A stretch of 64,000 nt of DNA, from NCBI RefSeq assembly GCF_030936135.1, contig NC_082618.1:4638034-4702033 (forward strand), given 5' to 3'. A model generated the notes under the pieces. That model did no database searches and was not told where the DNA came from. It saw only the letters and a program-made list of their open reading frames with translations. Below are positions 50,634-62,931 of this stretch, piece after piece. This stretch comes from Gavia stellata (Eukaryota > Chordata > Aves > Gaviiformes > Gaviidae). The translations under genes were made by a program, and so were the position numbers. Each line of letters starts with the position of its first letter. The first letter of the stretch is position 1.

Positions 50634-50748
50634 ATGTGTGTGGTGGTTTTTTGTTTGTTCGGTGGTTTTGTTTTTATTTTTAAACAACCAAAAAACCAAC
50701 CAAACAAAAAAAAACCCCACAAAAACCAACACCAAACCCCACACAAGC
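50634..50748. repeat. Strand-asymmetric low-complexity tract: G/T-only half then A/C-only half
   Basis: About 48 bp made almost only of G and T (to ~50681) are followed directly by ~65 bp made almost only of A and C. The two halves are roughly inverted relative to each other and could fold into a long imperfect hairpin. No transposon ends were recognised. It lies in COL26A1 intron 1. Confidence 0.8.
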
Positions 50749-53700
50749 ATTTGACTGGAACTGCACACTCCCTACATGGCTGGTGGGTCAGATATTGCCA
50801 GTAATAGAGTAAGTGAATAGGCTGTTCCCAGGGACATATCGATAGCAAGGGGAAACAGTTCAATAGTTGTTGTTCTGTCACTCCGTGCTCTGAGGTTCAG
50901 CTGACCTTTTTGATTTGTGTGAGAGTGGTTTCAACTGAAACACATACCAGGGTGTTTTTTGCTGCAAGAAGTACGTGACATGAGCCTGTCACAGCCATTC
51001 AGCACTGATGTGTTCAGTGTCTTGGCTGGTGTATGGCATCCTTATATGCTTTCTTATAAATGGGTCAAGTGAGCGCTGTTGTGATGGCAGCCGCTGTCTT
51101 TGCTTGCAGGGTGGCTGTATTTGGCATCACCCTTTGCTGAGACACCGCATGTAAAAATTTCTCCAAGCTGCACTGAAAGGTGTAAAGGAAAACTCTCATG
51201 TATGTGTGTACAAGGGAGAAAAAGCACAAGCAAGTTATGGCTGTAGTGTGTGAAGGCTGTTTGCATATGTACTTTGCATAATAATAAACCGTAGAGTGTT
51301 GCTGAGCAGCCATGTGTCATTCACAGGTTTACTGGTTTGCCTGCAGTAAGTAAAGCAACAGTATGCTGTTCTTCCCAGACTACAAAAAAGGTAGCAGAAG
51401 TACGGAATAACTGTCACTCATCAATAAAATGCAGGTCGTAACTGCTTGTTTTAATAAAACTTTATCTTCCGTGCTCTTCTTTGTATCACTTTTCATCCTC
51501 TGAATGTTCTGTTTTTGAGGAAATCTGTGTAAATAGGAGAGGAGGAAAAAAAGGTCATTTGTCTTTAATGGCTTTGCCTTGAATTTGCCACAAGCTTTTG
51601 CAAGTAGTGTGTGTCTAAAATGGGATGTGGGTGTATCTGGTGTCAGTCACTGCTTTTTTGTACACATAGACTGAGACTCTTCTCACCAATAACTCGGGCA
51701 TTCCCATTCCCAGCAGAGCGGCAAGGGATGCCTGTGAAGCCTTTGCTTTAGGAGGTTGGGTTGTTTGTGTGCATCAGTTTGCACCCTAACCAAATTTGTG
51801 GTTAAAATGCTGTTGTGGAGTTTTTCACTTTGCCTTGGTGGAGACAGCTAGGTTGCCCTGCCCTTTTGCATTGGTAGGTAATTTTAAACTTCAACAACAA
51901 ACAAAAAACCCCTACAACCCCCCATCTAATGGAGTTTGCCATACTTATAATTCCCGACAGACAGGGCAGGAATTTTTCTGGCCAAATGTCTGTATCTCTC
52001 CTTCAGACCTCCTGCTGTCCCCTCTCTCATGCTCAGTGCTGCTTTCTCCCCATCCGGTTTCCTATGTGTGTACTCGGGAATGTTTCAAGGCAGTGTTATC
52101 ATTCCTGAGGAATCTACTGTGCGTGCACAGGCTATGGAGGGTTTTTTTTCGGCTGTTAGTACTTGGCCAAATCAAACCCATTTTCCACCTGGATACTGAA
52201 ATGTAGATCTCCTCCCTCAAGACCATCTCCCTTCCAAATAGAGGCTTCCAAAGCACCGAGGCACTAAAGTGGTTTCTTAGATTGCTCAAGAATTTTTTAA
52301 TAATAGAGAAAGGTGTTAGTGTTTCTGTTCACAAGAGAAAGGCTTTCTTTTTTTAAGATTTTTTTTTTCTAATGAACAAACTGGATTGCAGCAAGGTTTA
52401 AAAGGAGAATACAAATAATTGTTCTTGGCTAGAAATGAGGCATGGGAGATGGCTTCCAAAACCAGTGAAAGGTTAGGAAGATGTGTTAAAAGCAGAAGAA
52501 CCTTTTAAATTGAAAATAGGTAGTTAGAGCACTTCATTTCTAGATAGTTTTGTACAGTCTATCTGTAGACGGATAACAAAGTGCAGTGGGTTCTGTGTGA
52601 TTGGAACATATGCCATCTGCTTAAGAGTGAGTTTAAAACTTGATGAGGCAATACAGACTGTTCACTAGCAGGGGTTTGGGACTACTGTGTGCAGAAGAGC
52701 TGATCTACAGCAAATGCTATGTAGTTACTTTTTATGGCATTGGACGGATGCAGTCGGCAGAGTGTAAGAGTGGGAGTCTGGAGAAAGGTGAAAAGGAGGC
52801 TGCTGGCATAGCAGATTATTGTGCGCCTGTAACTACCACATCCAAGCTGTGTTATATTCACATGGAGTTTTGAATGAGGCTTCCACTTTGTGCAGAGGAA
52901 GCACTTTGAAAGGGCTCGTGACCAGCAACTGGGAAGTGGTTTAGGGCAATGCATTACTGCATTTCAATGGGCACTGGGAATGACTGGCTTGAGAGGGATG
53001 CAAGGAAGGGAAAGATGTGATCACCTAACCACCCATGGGTGTGGACATGTGTTTGTAAAGGGTATTGCTAGTTTACTACTCTGAAGATGATTTTTGAGAG
53101 TTTTATGCTGTGCAAGTAGGAATTTATTAACCTTAAAGCTATTGAGACATCCTCCCACCTTAGCTCACTGTCTCAGATCTCTCTCCCAACGTGCACTTGA
53201 ATCAAAACTGACTGTTGTAAAGGGCAAACTCAGCTCTCTGATCGCAGAACAGATCTCGGTTTTGATGTTCCTACTTCCCTACACATGAAACTCCCATGGG
53301 TGTGACTGGAACAATAGGATTATTTTCCAAATTATTTTTTATTGTAGTAACGCCCAGGACAGCCTTATGGCAGACATGGAATAAAAAGTTTTCAATTTAA
53401 ATAGCAAATTAACGCACAGGCTTTGGGTTTTGTTTTTCAGACTGATTAACGCTTTGAATACCCAGGCAGAGAGGTTTTGCAAGGCTTGTTTTCTTTTATT
53501 GAACTGGGGCCTTGCGTGGCTCATCTTGGGGATCGCTGAGCTGGCCAACCGAAAGACAGCCTGCTTTATCTACTCTATGCAACACGGTCTGGTATTCAGA
53601 ATGACCTGGCATATCAGTAAAGCAGTTACTGGAAAAAAGTGCTTTGCTCTTGGAGTACAGACACGTTGGTAGGGTGCAGCTGTCCCCAAAACATCTTCCT

Positions 53701-56700
53701 GGAGCACCAGCAGTAGTCTTGTCTCAGGCCTAACACAAATGCTGGCTGATGGGTACCTGAACTTCAGTTGCCTCACTGAATGCAAGTGGCTAAGCTGACA
53801 AATCAAAAAGGGAAAAGAGGAATTGTTGATCTCAAAGCAATATAAGCAGATGGATTTGTCTAGACTGGCTTATTATTTCTGATGACCTTCTCCAGCACTG
53901 GAAACATTAGAAAGCTGTAGGCTTTTCTTGCAGTTGAGGAAAGGCTGTTTCTTTAGCAGTTTCAATGTGAGGACATTGTCACGTCTGGCTCTTTGTATGG
54001 CAGTCACCTGAAACAGAAGTGATGTGGAATAAAGCTGAGCCTGCACACTTACTGCAACTTCACTCTAGAAAGAGGTCCCCTTGGCTCATGAAATCTAGTT
54101 CCCAACAATGATGGGACAACCACACGGTAGATAACTGCTCTAGAAAGGTCTGCTGCATAGTCCCTTGTATACTGGAGCTCACAAACTCCTTTACAAGTTG
54201 CTGAACAAATTGAAGACCTAGACCGAGTGAGGTGATTGTAACACGCCACAGGAAAACAGAAGAAGGGAGGGCAGGTGGAAGGAGTGTTGCTAGAAGAGTT
54301 CTGGGTTCTGTTTACCTGACACAGCTGTCTGTACAGGTATTTCCAGTTGCATCCTAACACTTGTGAATCTGAAGCTGATGCTCTGATCTGCTTTTTCAAT
54401 GCCTTCTTGGGCCCACAGAACACTGCTCTGAGTGTTGAAATAGTTCAGGAAAACAAGTCTGTGTTCCCTTAAAGAGAAAAAGCAAGATTTTGTCTGTGGG
54501 ACCTCCTCCTTCAATATATTTTTTTTTTTAGCTGTCAAAAGGGAGTACCTGTCTTCGGTGACAGTAATATCTCTACTGTTCAGCTCCAGGAAAAACCTGA
54601 AATGTGCATGTTACATGGGCAGATAGACATCATGCAATTAACAGGAAGCAATAACTTGATCGTGCCATCCTAATTTTTTTTCTTAGATACGCTCAGTGCT
54701 TGCCTTTTGACACTGCCTTTTGTTCTTCTTGTAATTTGTGGTTTTTGGTGCCAGTATAACGCTAATGAAAAACACGGCTTCATTTAGGCAAAGGCCCTGT
54801 GTTCCTGTCATGCATGTGGCTTTCATTGCTGCTGGTAAATGCTGTGAGTTTGGCAACAGAGGGCTGAATGTGAGGCACAAAGATGCACTGTTGTCTGTAC
54901 AGAGCTCTAAGCAAAAAAAAAATGCATTCAGGAGCAGACCCTGTTCAATCCTTGCAGATTAGCTGTTGATGCATGCAGACACAGGGCCTATAGGGCTGAG
55001 TATGTGATTTGAAGGAGATGCTGAAAACCAGCAGGAGCCTGATTTGTCCGTTTTTGGAGGACTCCAATTGTGCAAGGTGTTGTTTTGTTATGGTGTAATG
55101 TAGCAAGGGGAGTTAAAGACAGCTATGGCTACTGACTTTGTGGATGGTGGAGGAGACTAGCCACAACAGGAGTGCTAGTAAAGCATAGGATGCTGTTACA
55201 GGGTTGCTGACTCCTTATGCTAGTTTTCTTAATGTCCTCAAAACCTTTGCAGAGAGAAAAACAAGCAGGCGTGTGTCAGTGACCTGTTTTTTTACTTACA
55301 ATTCCCCCTCCACCTAATTCAAAGTTAGAGTTTAATTCTGAATGAATGTATGTTGGTGTAAATTTAGAGATACTGGCTTTGATGAAAGTTAGTCTTGTAC
55401 TTTATTGAAAATCAGGGCCACTGTCCTCAACTTAAACAGTTCTAGATCAGATCTTCAGAGGAGGACACATAGACAAGTACCAAGTGTCATCTTTGAACGC
55501 AGGGGAGTATTTCAGACAAATAGTCGATGTTCCAAATCCAGCTCTATTTTTTCAATCAAGGTTTTAAAGATATATTTTTTCCTTGACCCCACCCCCCACT
55601 CCAAGGTCAGGCTTTCTAGGAATAAACGAACCAGTACTATGGATGTATTGGCAATATGAAGGTGGTAGACCTATCTACAACCGGGTTATCCAGCTGTGCA
55701 AAATTGTTTAGACTCAGGTTCTTCTTTTGAAAGGCTATAATTCAAGGAGCTTTTATGTTGCGAAAAGGACATACTTTGTTGTAATTGTGCATGATTCCAC
55801 GCTGCATGGATATTGAATGCCAAATTCCATCAAGTCAGTCTAATTTAACAAAGACAGATTCCATGGATATTTTTGCACGTTTCCTTTTTCCTCCCTCTGT
55901 GAACACTGGAAACTACAGTCTTCTCATTGATTGTGATAAGCTTGGGGGAGGGAGCAGCAAAACAGTTCAGTGCCTAGAAGAATGCCTGTAAAAGCAAAGC
56001 ACTTCAAAGGAGTGAACCCCCCTTTTATTTCTGAGCACTCAGTCATGGACTAACTTCTTTCATTTTCACAATGAAGGTAATTATGGTTCAGGTCAACCAT
56101 ATTTATTGTTTGATTCAGCTGGAACATGCCACTAGCAAACTGAGAGGAGCTGGGTAGTGGGTATAAATCAGAGCGACTTTATGCTAGAGAAATACTCCTT
56201 GTGCCTTCTTGCCTCTTTCTCCTTATGGATGCATAAACAGATACACAGGCGCTGAGGTGCCTGTGTTGAATGTGATTAATTTATTTCTGATACTACCAGC
56301 CTGCTCAACCTCTTTAAGTCCTCATCTGCCTCTGTTATAGTCTGCATTTATATTAGTGCTGATGTACAGGGTGGATCCACTGTATAAATGAATCAAGCGT
56401 GTGTAATAGGTGAGTGCTATCATCTTCAGAGCCCGTCCTTCATTAGTTACAGCAGTTGGAAGGTGCCTTGTGAATGAGGTGGGGGATTGGAAGAGAAGAG
56501 GAATGGTCTCATGGCTGAAGAAGCTGAATGTTGCTCTGGGGAGCTGGATTCCCTCTTTGTCTCTGAAAAAGAGTTGCACCCATGGCTCCATACTATTTGG
56601 CTATTCTGTTTCTAGGTTTTTAATAATTCCAGTAGGGAGAGGTTTTTCCCTTAACCCCTGTAACTGCAATGGCTGCAGAAGGATAAGGCAAAACTTTGTG

Positions 56701-59700
56701 CAGTTTTCTATGAATTGAAGTGAGTTCAGCCCCCGAGGTAATGCTGTTTGGAAGGTCAACCATGCACACAACAAAGCAAGGAAAGCACAGTTAAATGCAC
56801 TTGGCTGCAGAACTTGCTGAAGATTAAAGCTGTTGTGCAGACTGAACTGCATTTTCCTCCTAAGGTAAAGATTCCTCTAGGACTAAACTCCCTCCAGCAG
56901 TCTCTGATAATCCACTTTGTGTGGGAGAACTTAAGGCTGTTACTGGCAAATGAGTATTTGAAGTGCATTAAGCACAGAACATATTGCCCCCTGGGGAAGG
57001 GTTATGCTATTGGGAGGTACCTAGATAAATTGTCCCATCTTACTCTGCTAGCCAGAACTTATTTTTATGGCCACTTTTTTTCAAACTCTTATTGGGGGTG
57101 GGGAGGTGTGCAGAAAGATTGGAGTTCCTTCCAATCTTTGTCTGACCAACATAGCAGAGTGGGAGACCTGGAACTTGTCTTATTCCTGTTCGTGCCTCTG
57201 GCTCTCTGCTGCTTCAAATGGCTGCTGCTGTCTGGCTTCAGAAACACCAGCAGCCTTCCAGTTTTATTCGTTTCCCAAAATGAATGGGCTGTTACAAAGA
57301 TTTTTCTCCCTTTTTCACAGGAGTCAGGGTAACCTCTATTAGTGACTACGAAGTACTCGGTGGGAGTAACGCATGCGTAAAACATCAATATTGACAACAA
57401 GATTACTGTAGCTTGTGATGTCTTCAGACTTGCAGACCTCTTAAAACTTTGAGCAGACTCTGCTTTGAACTGAGCCTTGCCATCATAAGCTTGTGTACAG
57501 CCACTCCCTCGTCCCTGCCAGGTGGTCTTTCATGGATTCCTTAGCAATGGTCCATCAATCTACAGACCTGAATCAATCCATCAACTCTGAACATTCTAAT
57601 ATTGTGGAGACTGGCATTCACAACTGAATTTTGTAGCTGGCTTGTTGCTGGACAACGAACTGAATGACAGCCTTGGATCCTAAAACCTAGTTACCTGGGG
57701 AGAGCACAAATATGGTCAAGAACAGGAGAAACTTAAGCCTAGCTTGGTTTTTACTTGAGCTTTCCAGTAATGTGTGATGGGATTGTTTCCTTTTTAGCCA
57801 GGTCACAGCAGCAGAGAATAATCTGGTCACAGCCAACTGAATTAGCTGGTAAACTTGATCCTGATGAGAGTCAAAGCACATTCAGGGAGGTGTGTATTTG
57901 TGAATAAGAAGGGAATAATGTAGTTATGTAGAACTGGATGGTTCAGGAAGAGAGACCCCAGAGAGCCTGGCAGCCTTTGAATCTGGATTTCTTGGCATGT
58001 AGAGGGCAACTTCTGCTCCTGGCCTCAGTGGAGTATATAAATAACTAACCCTTCCTAACGATGGGCTCCAGCACACAATGTATGGATTGCTGTTCTGGCA
58101 AAGCAAGTGGGATGCTGTACTATTTACACAGAGAAAAGGGCACTGTTTTGCTTTCATTGAGTCAGAACAGCAACTTTTTCCCAGTGAAAGTCAGCGACCT
58201 TCTGATTTTATTGAAATTCCTCTCTAGGATTGCAGGGAAATTGATAGCTCCAGTGAAAAATGTTATGAGGAAACTTGGGGAAATCTATCTAGCTATCAAA
58301 ACACTCCTACTGTTTTCTGTGCCCTAAATGTTGATCTCTGCTAAGTATAACACACAGTGTGTTATCCTTATGGAAACAAAAAGATAATTCAGTGCAGTTG
58401 TTTACACAGCACAAAGCTGTAGGGCAAATCACAAGCATCAGAAATGCCAGCCTTATTGAGAGACTTCTGTAATGTTTATTGGGAGCGGGGAGGGTCAATT
58501 CATGCCCAAACACATGCAACAGGTGGTGATGAAACAATCCTACATATAAAGACTTTTTTTCTTTTTTCTTTTCCCCCCACTTCCCTCACAAAAAGATTTT
58601 GCTTGCTTCTGTCTTGGCCAGTTAAGCCTTGGTGATTTGAGCTTTTGTGTTGTACTGTGTGGCATGTGCTTTCATTGGAAGTACTAAAACCACGCTGAAT
58701 CTCCATTTTACTTAACTCTACAACAGCATAAATGGCTTTAAGAGTATACCTTGTGGGTGGGATTGTTTCCGCTGAAAACACAAAACCGCAGCGTTTTATG
58801 CTGGTAGGAGCATGGTGTGCTATAAGGCCATGGATATCAGGAGTTGTAGCCATGTCCCACTCCAGTGAACACATCAGCCAGAAGCTCCTGTTTGTGGTAG
58901 GTGTTGCCTGCTGTAGGTCTGCCCTTAACAGGGCACGGCAGCAAGTCAGTTTTGTGTGTGGAGCTGAATTGTCATCCCACTGAAATAAGTGATTAAGCAA
59001 GAATGAAGCTGCTCTCATTTTCAAGTTGCATGCTCCTGATTAAACAGGCTATTCAGAGTCCTGATCAGTTCAGCCCAGTGGTTTCTGACATTGTTCAGTT
59101 TGTGATCGCTTGTCCAGTGAAATGAAGCCTTCTAACAACTGGTTGGCTTTTCTCTTGCAAACCCCCTACAAGGCCCTCCAGGGACCCCCAGGAGTCTGAG
59201 AAGCTTGGATAAAAGCCAGCAGTTGGGACTAGGAAAGAAGGAAACATTGCTTTTGGGCATGGCTCCGTAAGTTTGTTATGGTGCGAGTCTTTCTAAGCAT
59301 TCACGGTGGGTGAATGGGTGGGAGGGATCCCTTACATACTCCTTGAGTGGTGGGCTTAGGAAGCAATACTGTGCAAATCCAAACGGTGAGAAGGGGGGAA
59401 GAGGAAGCTGACTGTCTGTCAGTGTCTTCCCGTCTGTGAAATGATAGCTCTAAGTTAATTAAGTCACGCTAGCCAGGAATTAAGCCTTGATATGGGAGTA
59501 TGTGGCTCTTCTGGAGCTTGGAGTGTTTTAGCTTGAGTATTTGTTACCTTACACTTCTCCACCCTCTGTAGTCCCTTTTTCCCTCACTGTAGGATACAGG
59601 CTGTACAGACATCTAGAATATCCAGGGGATGAACTGTCCATCCAAATAAGGGTCCTGATGAGGGGTGTGGCGAGTTCAGAAAGCCAGTGGGGTGCAGAAT

Positions 59701-59879
59701 ATGGCTTCCTCCATGGCATCTGCCTACAGAAGCAAAATACACAGGGAGCTTGAGCTGCAAGTCTAGCTGCCCTTTGAGGTCCTCTCAGCCTGCTTCATGC
59801 ATGCCCTGGAAAGTTAGGTTTTCTTGTCTCCTCTGGTGTCCAGGTGCCTGAAGCCATGTGTCACAGCTCTCGCTGAGTC

Positions 59880-60660
59880 AGCAGAGAGCAGGCAACTCCC
59901 TCCCAGCATTTGCTGAGGGAGGGGGTCCGTTTAAGCTCAGAATAGTGGTTTTCAGCGTATCTCCAAAAGGAAGCAAGCTATTGAATTTGTTGCTGTAGTT
60001 AGCCTGGAAGGTCCACAGTAACATCCTGAACCTACACAGTAGATATGATTGGATATCTGCTGGCATCAACACTTGTATTGCCTCTGGAACAACATGTTGT
60101 CAGCTGTGATCAAGACGTGAGATGTTGGTCTGTAGCCCTGGACTGAAACTATCTAAATCCCTAGCTTGCAGACCATGGTCTGCACATCCTCAGTTGTCCA
60201 TGAAAGTCTTCCAAGAATTAAATAAGGTGTGAGAGGAGGGCATTTCTTTGGAAACGATTGGGGAAAATGGACCAAGTGAGACTTGGCTCTCTAAGCAAAG
60301 CAGTAGAAGACCAATTCCACGAGACGGCTGCGGGGCATCGTGCTAAATACGCTGGTGATGAGCATGCATGAGATCTGACAGACCCAGCCCTAAAGAAGCT
60401 GTTACTTGGATCATTTTGTTTGCTTGGTTGGAATATTCTTTTTGAATAAGCAGCAATATATTCTCTGCCATCCTGGATGCATGCCAGTAAAAGTCCTAAA
60501 CCTTTCTTGCTAGCATCTGTATACAATATAAAGGGTCATTTATAATCTCTGTAAGCCATGATGGGGCCTTTCGTCACATTGCCTGAAGCCTGCTTGCATT
60601 CTGGAGACTGTTCTTGCTGACTTTTTGGCTCGCAAAGAGAAATCTTGGGGTGGTTTTGTC
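59880..60660 (-). pseudogene. Broken Ty3/gypsy-like pol remnant (RNase H and start of integrase)
   Basis: On the minus strand, around 60580-60400, a stop-interrupted frame reads GPIMAYRDYK, stop, then PFILYTDASKKGLG and ending in YSKRIFQPSKQND. YTDAS plus GLG and the 'Y-S-R...P' pattern are the hallmarks of the RNase H domain of Ty3/gypsy retrotransposons (RT_RNaseH type), not of avian retrovirus-type ERVs. Further along the same strand at about 60105-59885, QHVVPEAI, ADIQSY and GPPPSANAG resemble, in the right order, the approach to the integrase zinc finger and the start of the integrase core. Breaks are an in-frame stop near 60540, loss of homology after ~60400, a stop before QHVVP, and missing zinc ligands. 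No reverse transcriptase, LTRs or DDE residues were found. It is an old, inactive fragment. Confidence 0.65.
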
Positions 60661-62916
60661 AGTCATAGTCACTGTGCTATTATATCTACAGTGAGTTCCA
60701 ACCTCTATATCTTAATGCATGTTGTGATCAGCTATGTTCCTGTCTTTCTGTCTCACCTGCTTCTATGCCACAGTAAAAAACCAAACACCTAAAAGCTGCA
60801 GTTGTAGGAAATTTATGCTATTTATAGGAAGCCAAGACTGTGGTGTTTTGCAAATGGGAATGTACCTTTCACTCCTGAGTCAGTACCTTTGTAACCAAAC
60901 TCTCCCTTCTGTTGGTAATGAGAGAAGTTGGAGAAATCTGTGTTCATGTCGGATTATCTGAGTGTCTTCGGGGTCTGACCACTTTTATTTTTTTTCCTCT
61001 CATGATCCATGCTGTGGTGATTCTGCTTTAGAGAAGACTGAGTGCTGAGGTGACAAGTATTGTGGTACTTTATCACTGTCCCTGCACTCTTGGTGCTCCT
61101 GCTGAGGAAAGTGGAAGGTTGTCCCTGGATTTGAGTGAAGGATCTGTTATTTTGCCATGGGCTATCAGTCCTGTTCAGCCTGGCAAACCCAGGTGATGGC
61201 TTTGAGCAAGGAAAGCAATGAATGGAGAGCCTCGGGGAAGCTTCTCAATTCCTGTAATGATTGCTTCCTTTTATAACAGGTCCCTGAGCAGGTCATCTGA
61301 AGAAATGACCCTGGGAAAGTGTTGGGTTTCTCCTTCACCAATGTGCAGGTTTCTGTCCTGTGCACTGTAGTGTGGGAGCAGCATTTACCTCCAACCGCTG
61401 CCTGTAACAAGGTCTGTTCAGCACATCTCACTTCCAAGAAAGGATTTTCCAAGGCAGAAATGACAATTGACTGCCAAATTCCTTGGGCTTGTGAGGGGAT
61501 ACGTGTACTTGAATAGCTTATTCCGAGGACCAGGTAGAGCAAAGGTGCGAGAGACCTACTTGGACAACAGCAGTTTTAGACTCGTCTGGAAAAAAAAATA
61601 AATCTGTGTATGCTGGCAGCACCCACTGAATGAAAGCCCTGGCAAAACCAGCTTTGTAGGTAGCTTAAAATAATCAACTTTTCTTGCAGTTTTTGACATA
61701 GACAGCGTGCACGGTGCCACCTGTTTAGCTCCAGATCCACAAATGTAGTGCTAGACTCCCAAGCTGGTTGAAAATAATCCTTGAAGGAGCAAGATAATAT
61801 TAAATCTAGGTCTGTGCAAGGAAAAGCTAAAGAGGGTAACAGTTAATTTCCAATTTCTCCTTTGGACTTGCAATTTGGAGCTGCCATTATACGTTAACCA
61901 GAGCAGATACGCTGCCAAATTCTCTCTGGCAATTGCGGAGTCTGCCTCCAATGCTTGCCTTTCTCTTCTGCATTGTGCTGGGGTGTGTGATGGTATTTGT
62001 CTTTGTTCACCTTCCCACCTCATTTGCCTTCAGGAATATGAAGCTCTCTAGTTTCAGGTATGGAGGATTTTGCTCAGAGTGCAGTTGACTTTTTTTTTTA
62101 TCTGACACAGGATTGCTTTGTGTGTACCCAAGGGGGTGGGACAGGCTGTTTCAGAAGCCAACAAAAATCAGTGTTAGAGTGAAATAATCAGTGTAGGATA
62201 ATCCAGCTCCACACCATGGGAACTACTTCTTCCTAGATGACTCTGTGATGGGAGAAGGCCAGAGGGGGACACATACAAGCTAGAATTTTTTAGTATTCAT
62301 GTCCCTTCATGCTGTTACATGTTGCTAGTGTGCATACTACTGCTTTGTTCTTCTCCTGTGGTGGGACCAATTCCTTTCCTCATTGCATGTTAATGAGAAG
62401 TTTTGTTTTTCATAATTTTAGGACATATGCTTCTGCCATTATCCTGTCAGGATCTGTATATGTGCAGTTTGTTTTGCCTCACATGAAAAGCTTTTGCCCT
62501 GAGGCTTGCGCAGAAGTGCTGTCCTTCTGATGACTGTAAGCACTGTGCTAAAAACACGCTCAAGGTAAATCATACAGAGCTGTGGTTTCTCCAGCCCCTC
62601 TTGTACTCACCCTTTCTCCTGGCTGCTTTTCCTTCCGTGCTCACTCAACTGGCTGTTTCCATGGCATGAAGAGGTCTTATCCAGCAATACCCATCTGAAC
62701 AAACCCCATGACTAAGGCTTGGAGAGACAAAATGGCCAATTGCACCATGTGTGCATGTGAAATTAAAAAGAAAACTTTACTTTGAATTATCACGTTTCCA
62801 GTCTTTTGCTCCTGTCTTTGTTTCTTCTGCTTTTTCTCCCTAAACTTTGTGGAGAAGTTGTGTGGGTCTGTTAAAGGATCTGCTGTCATCATGTGAGCTG
62901 AAGCTTTATTAATCTT

Positions 62917-62931
62917 ACACACACACACACA
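62917..62931 (+). repeat. (AC)n microsatellite, about 7 units
   Basis: A short dinucleotide repeat followed by AGAG. Too short to be very unstable but may vary in length. Confidence 0.85.

Noticed and set aside
61165-61542. 125-codon minus-strand frame upstream of the gypsy-like remnant, considered as its reverse transcriptase
   Set aside because: No catalytic YxDD motif or other reverse transcriptase block is visible.
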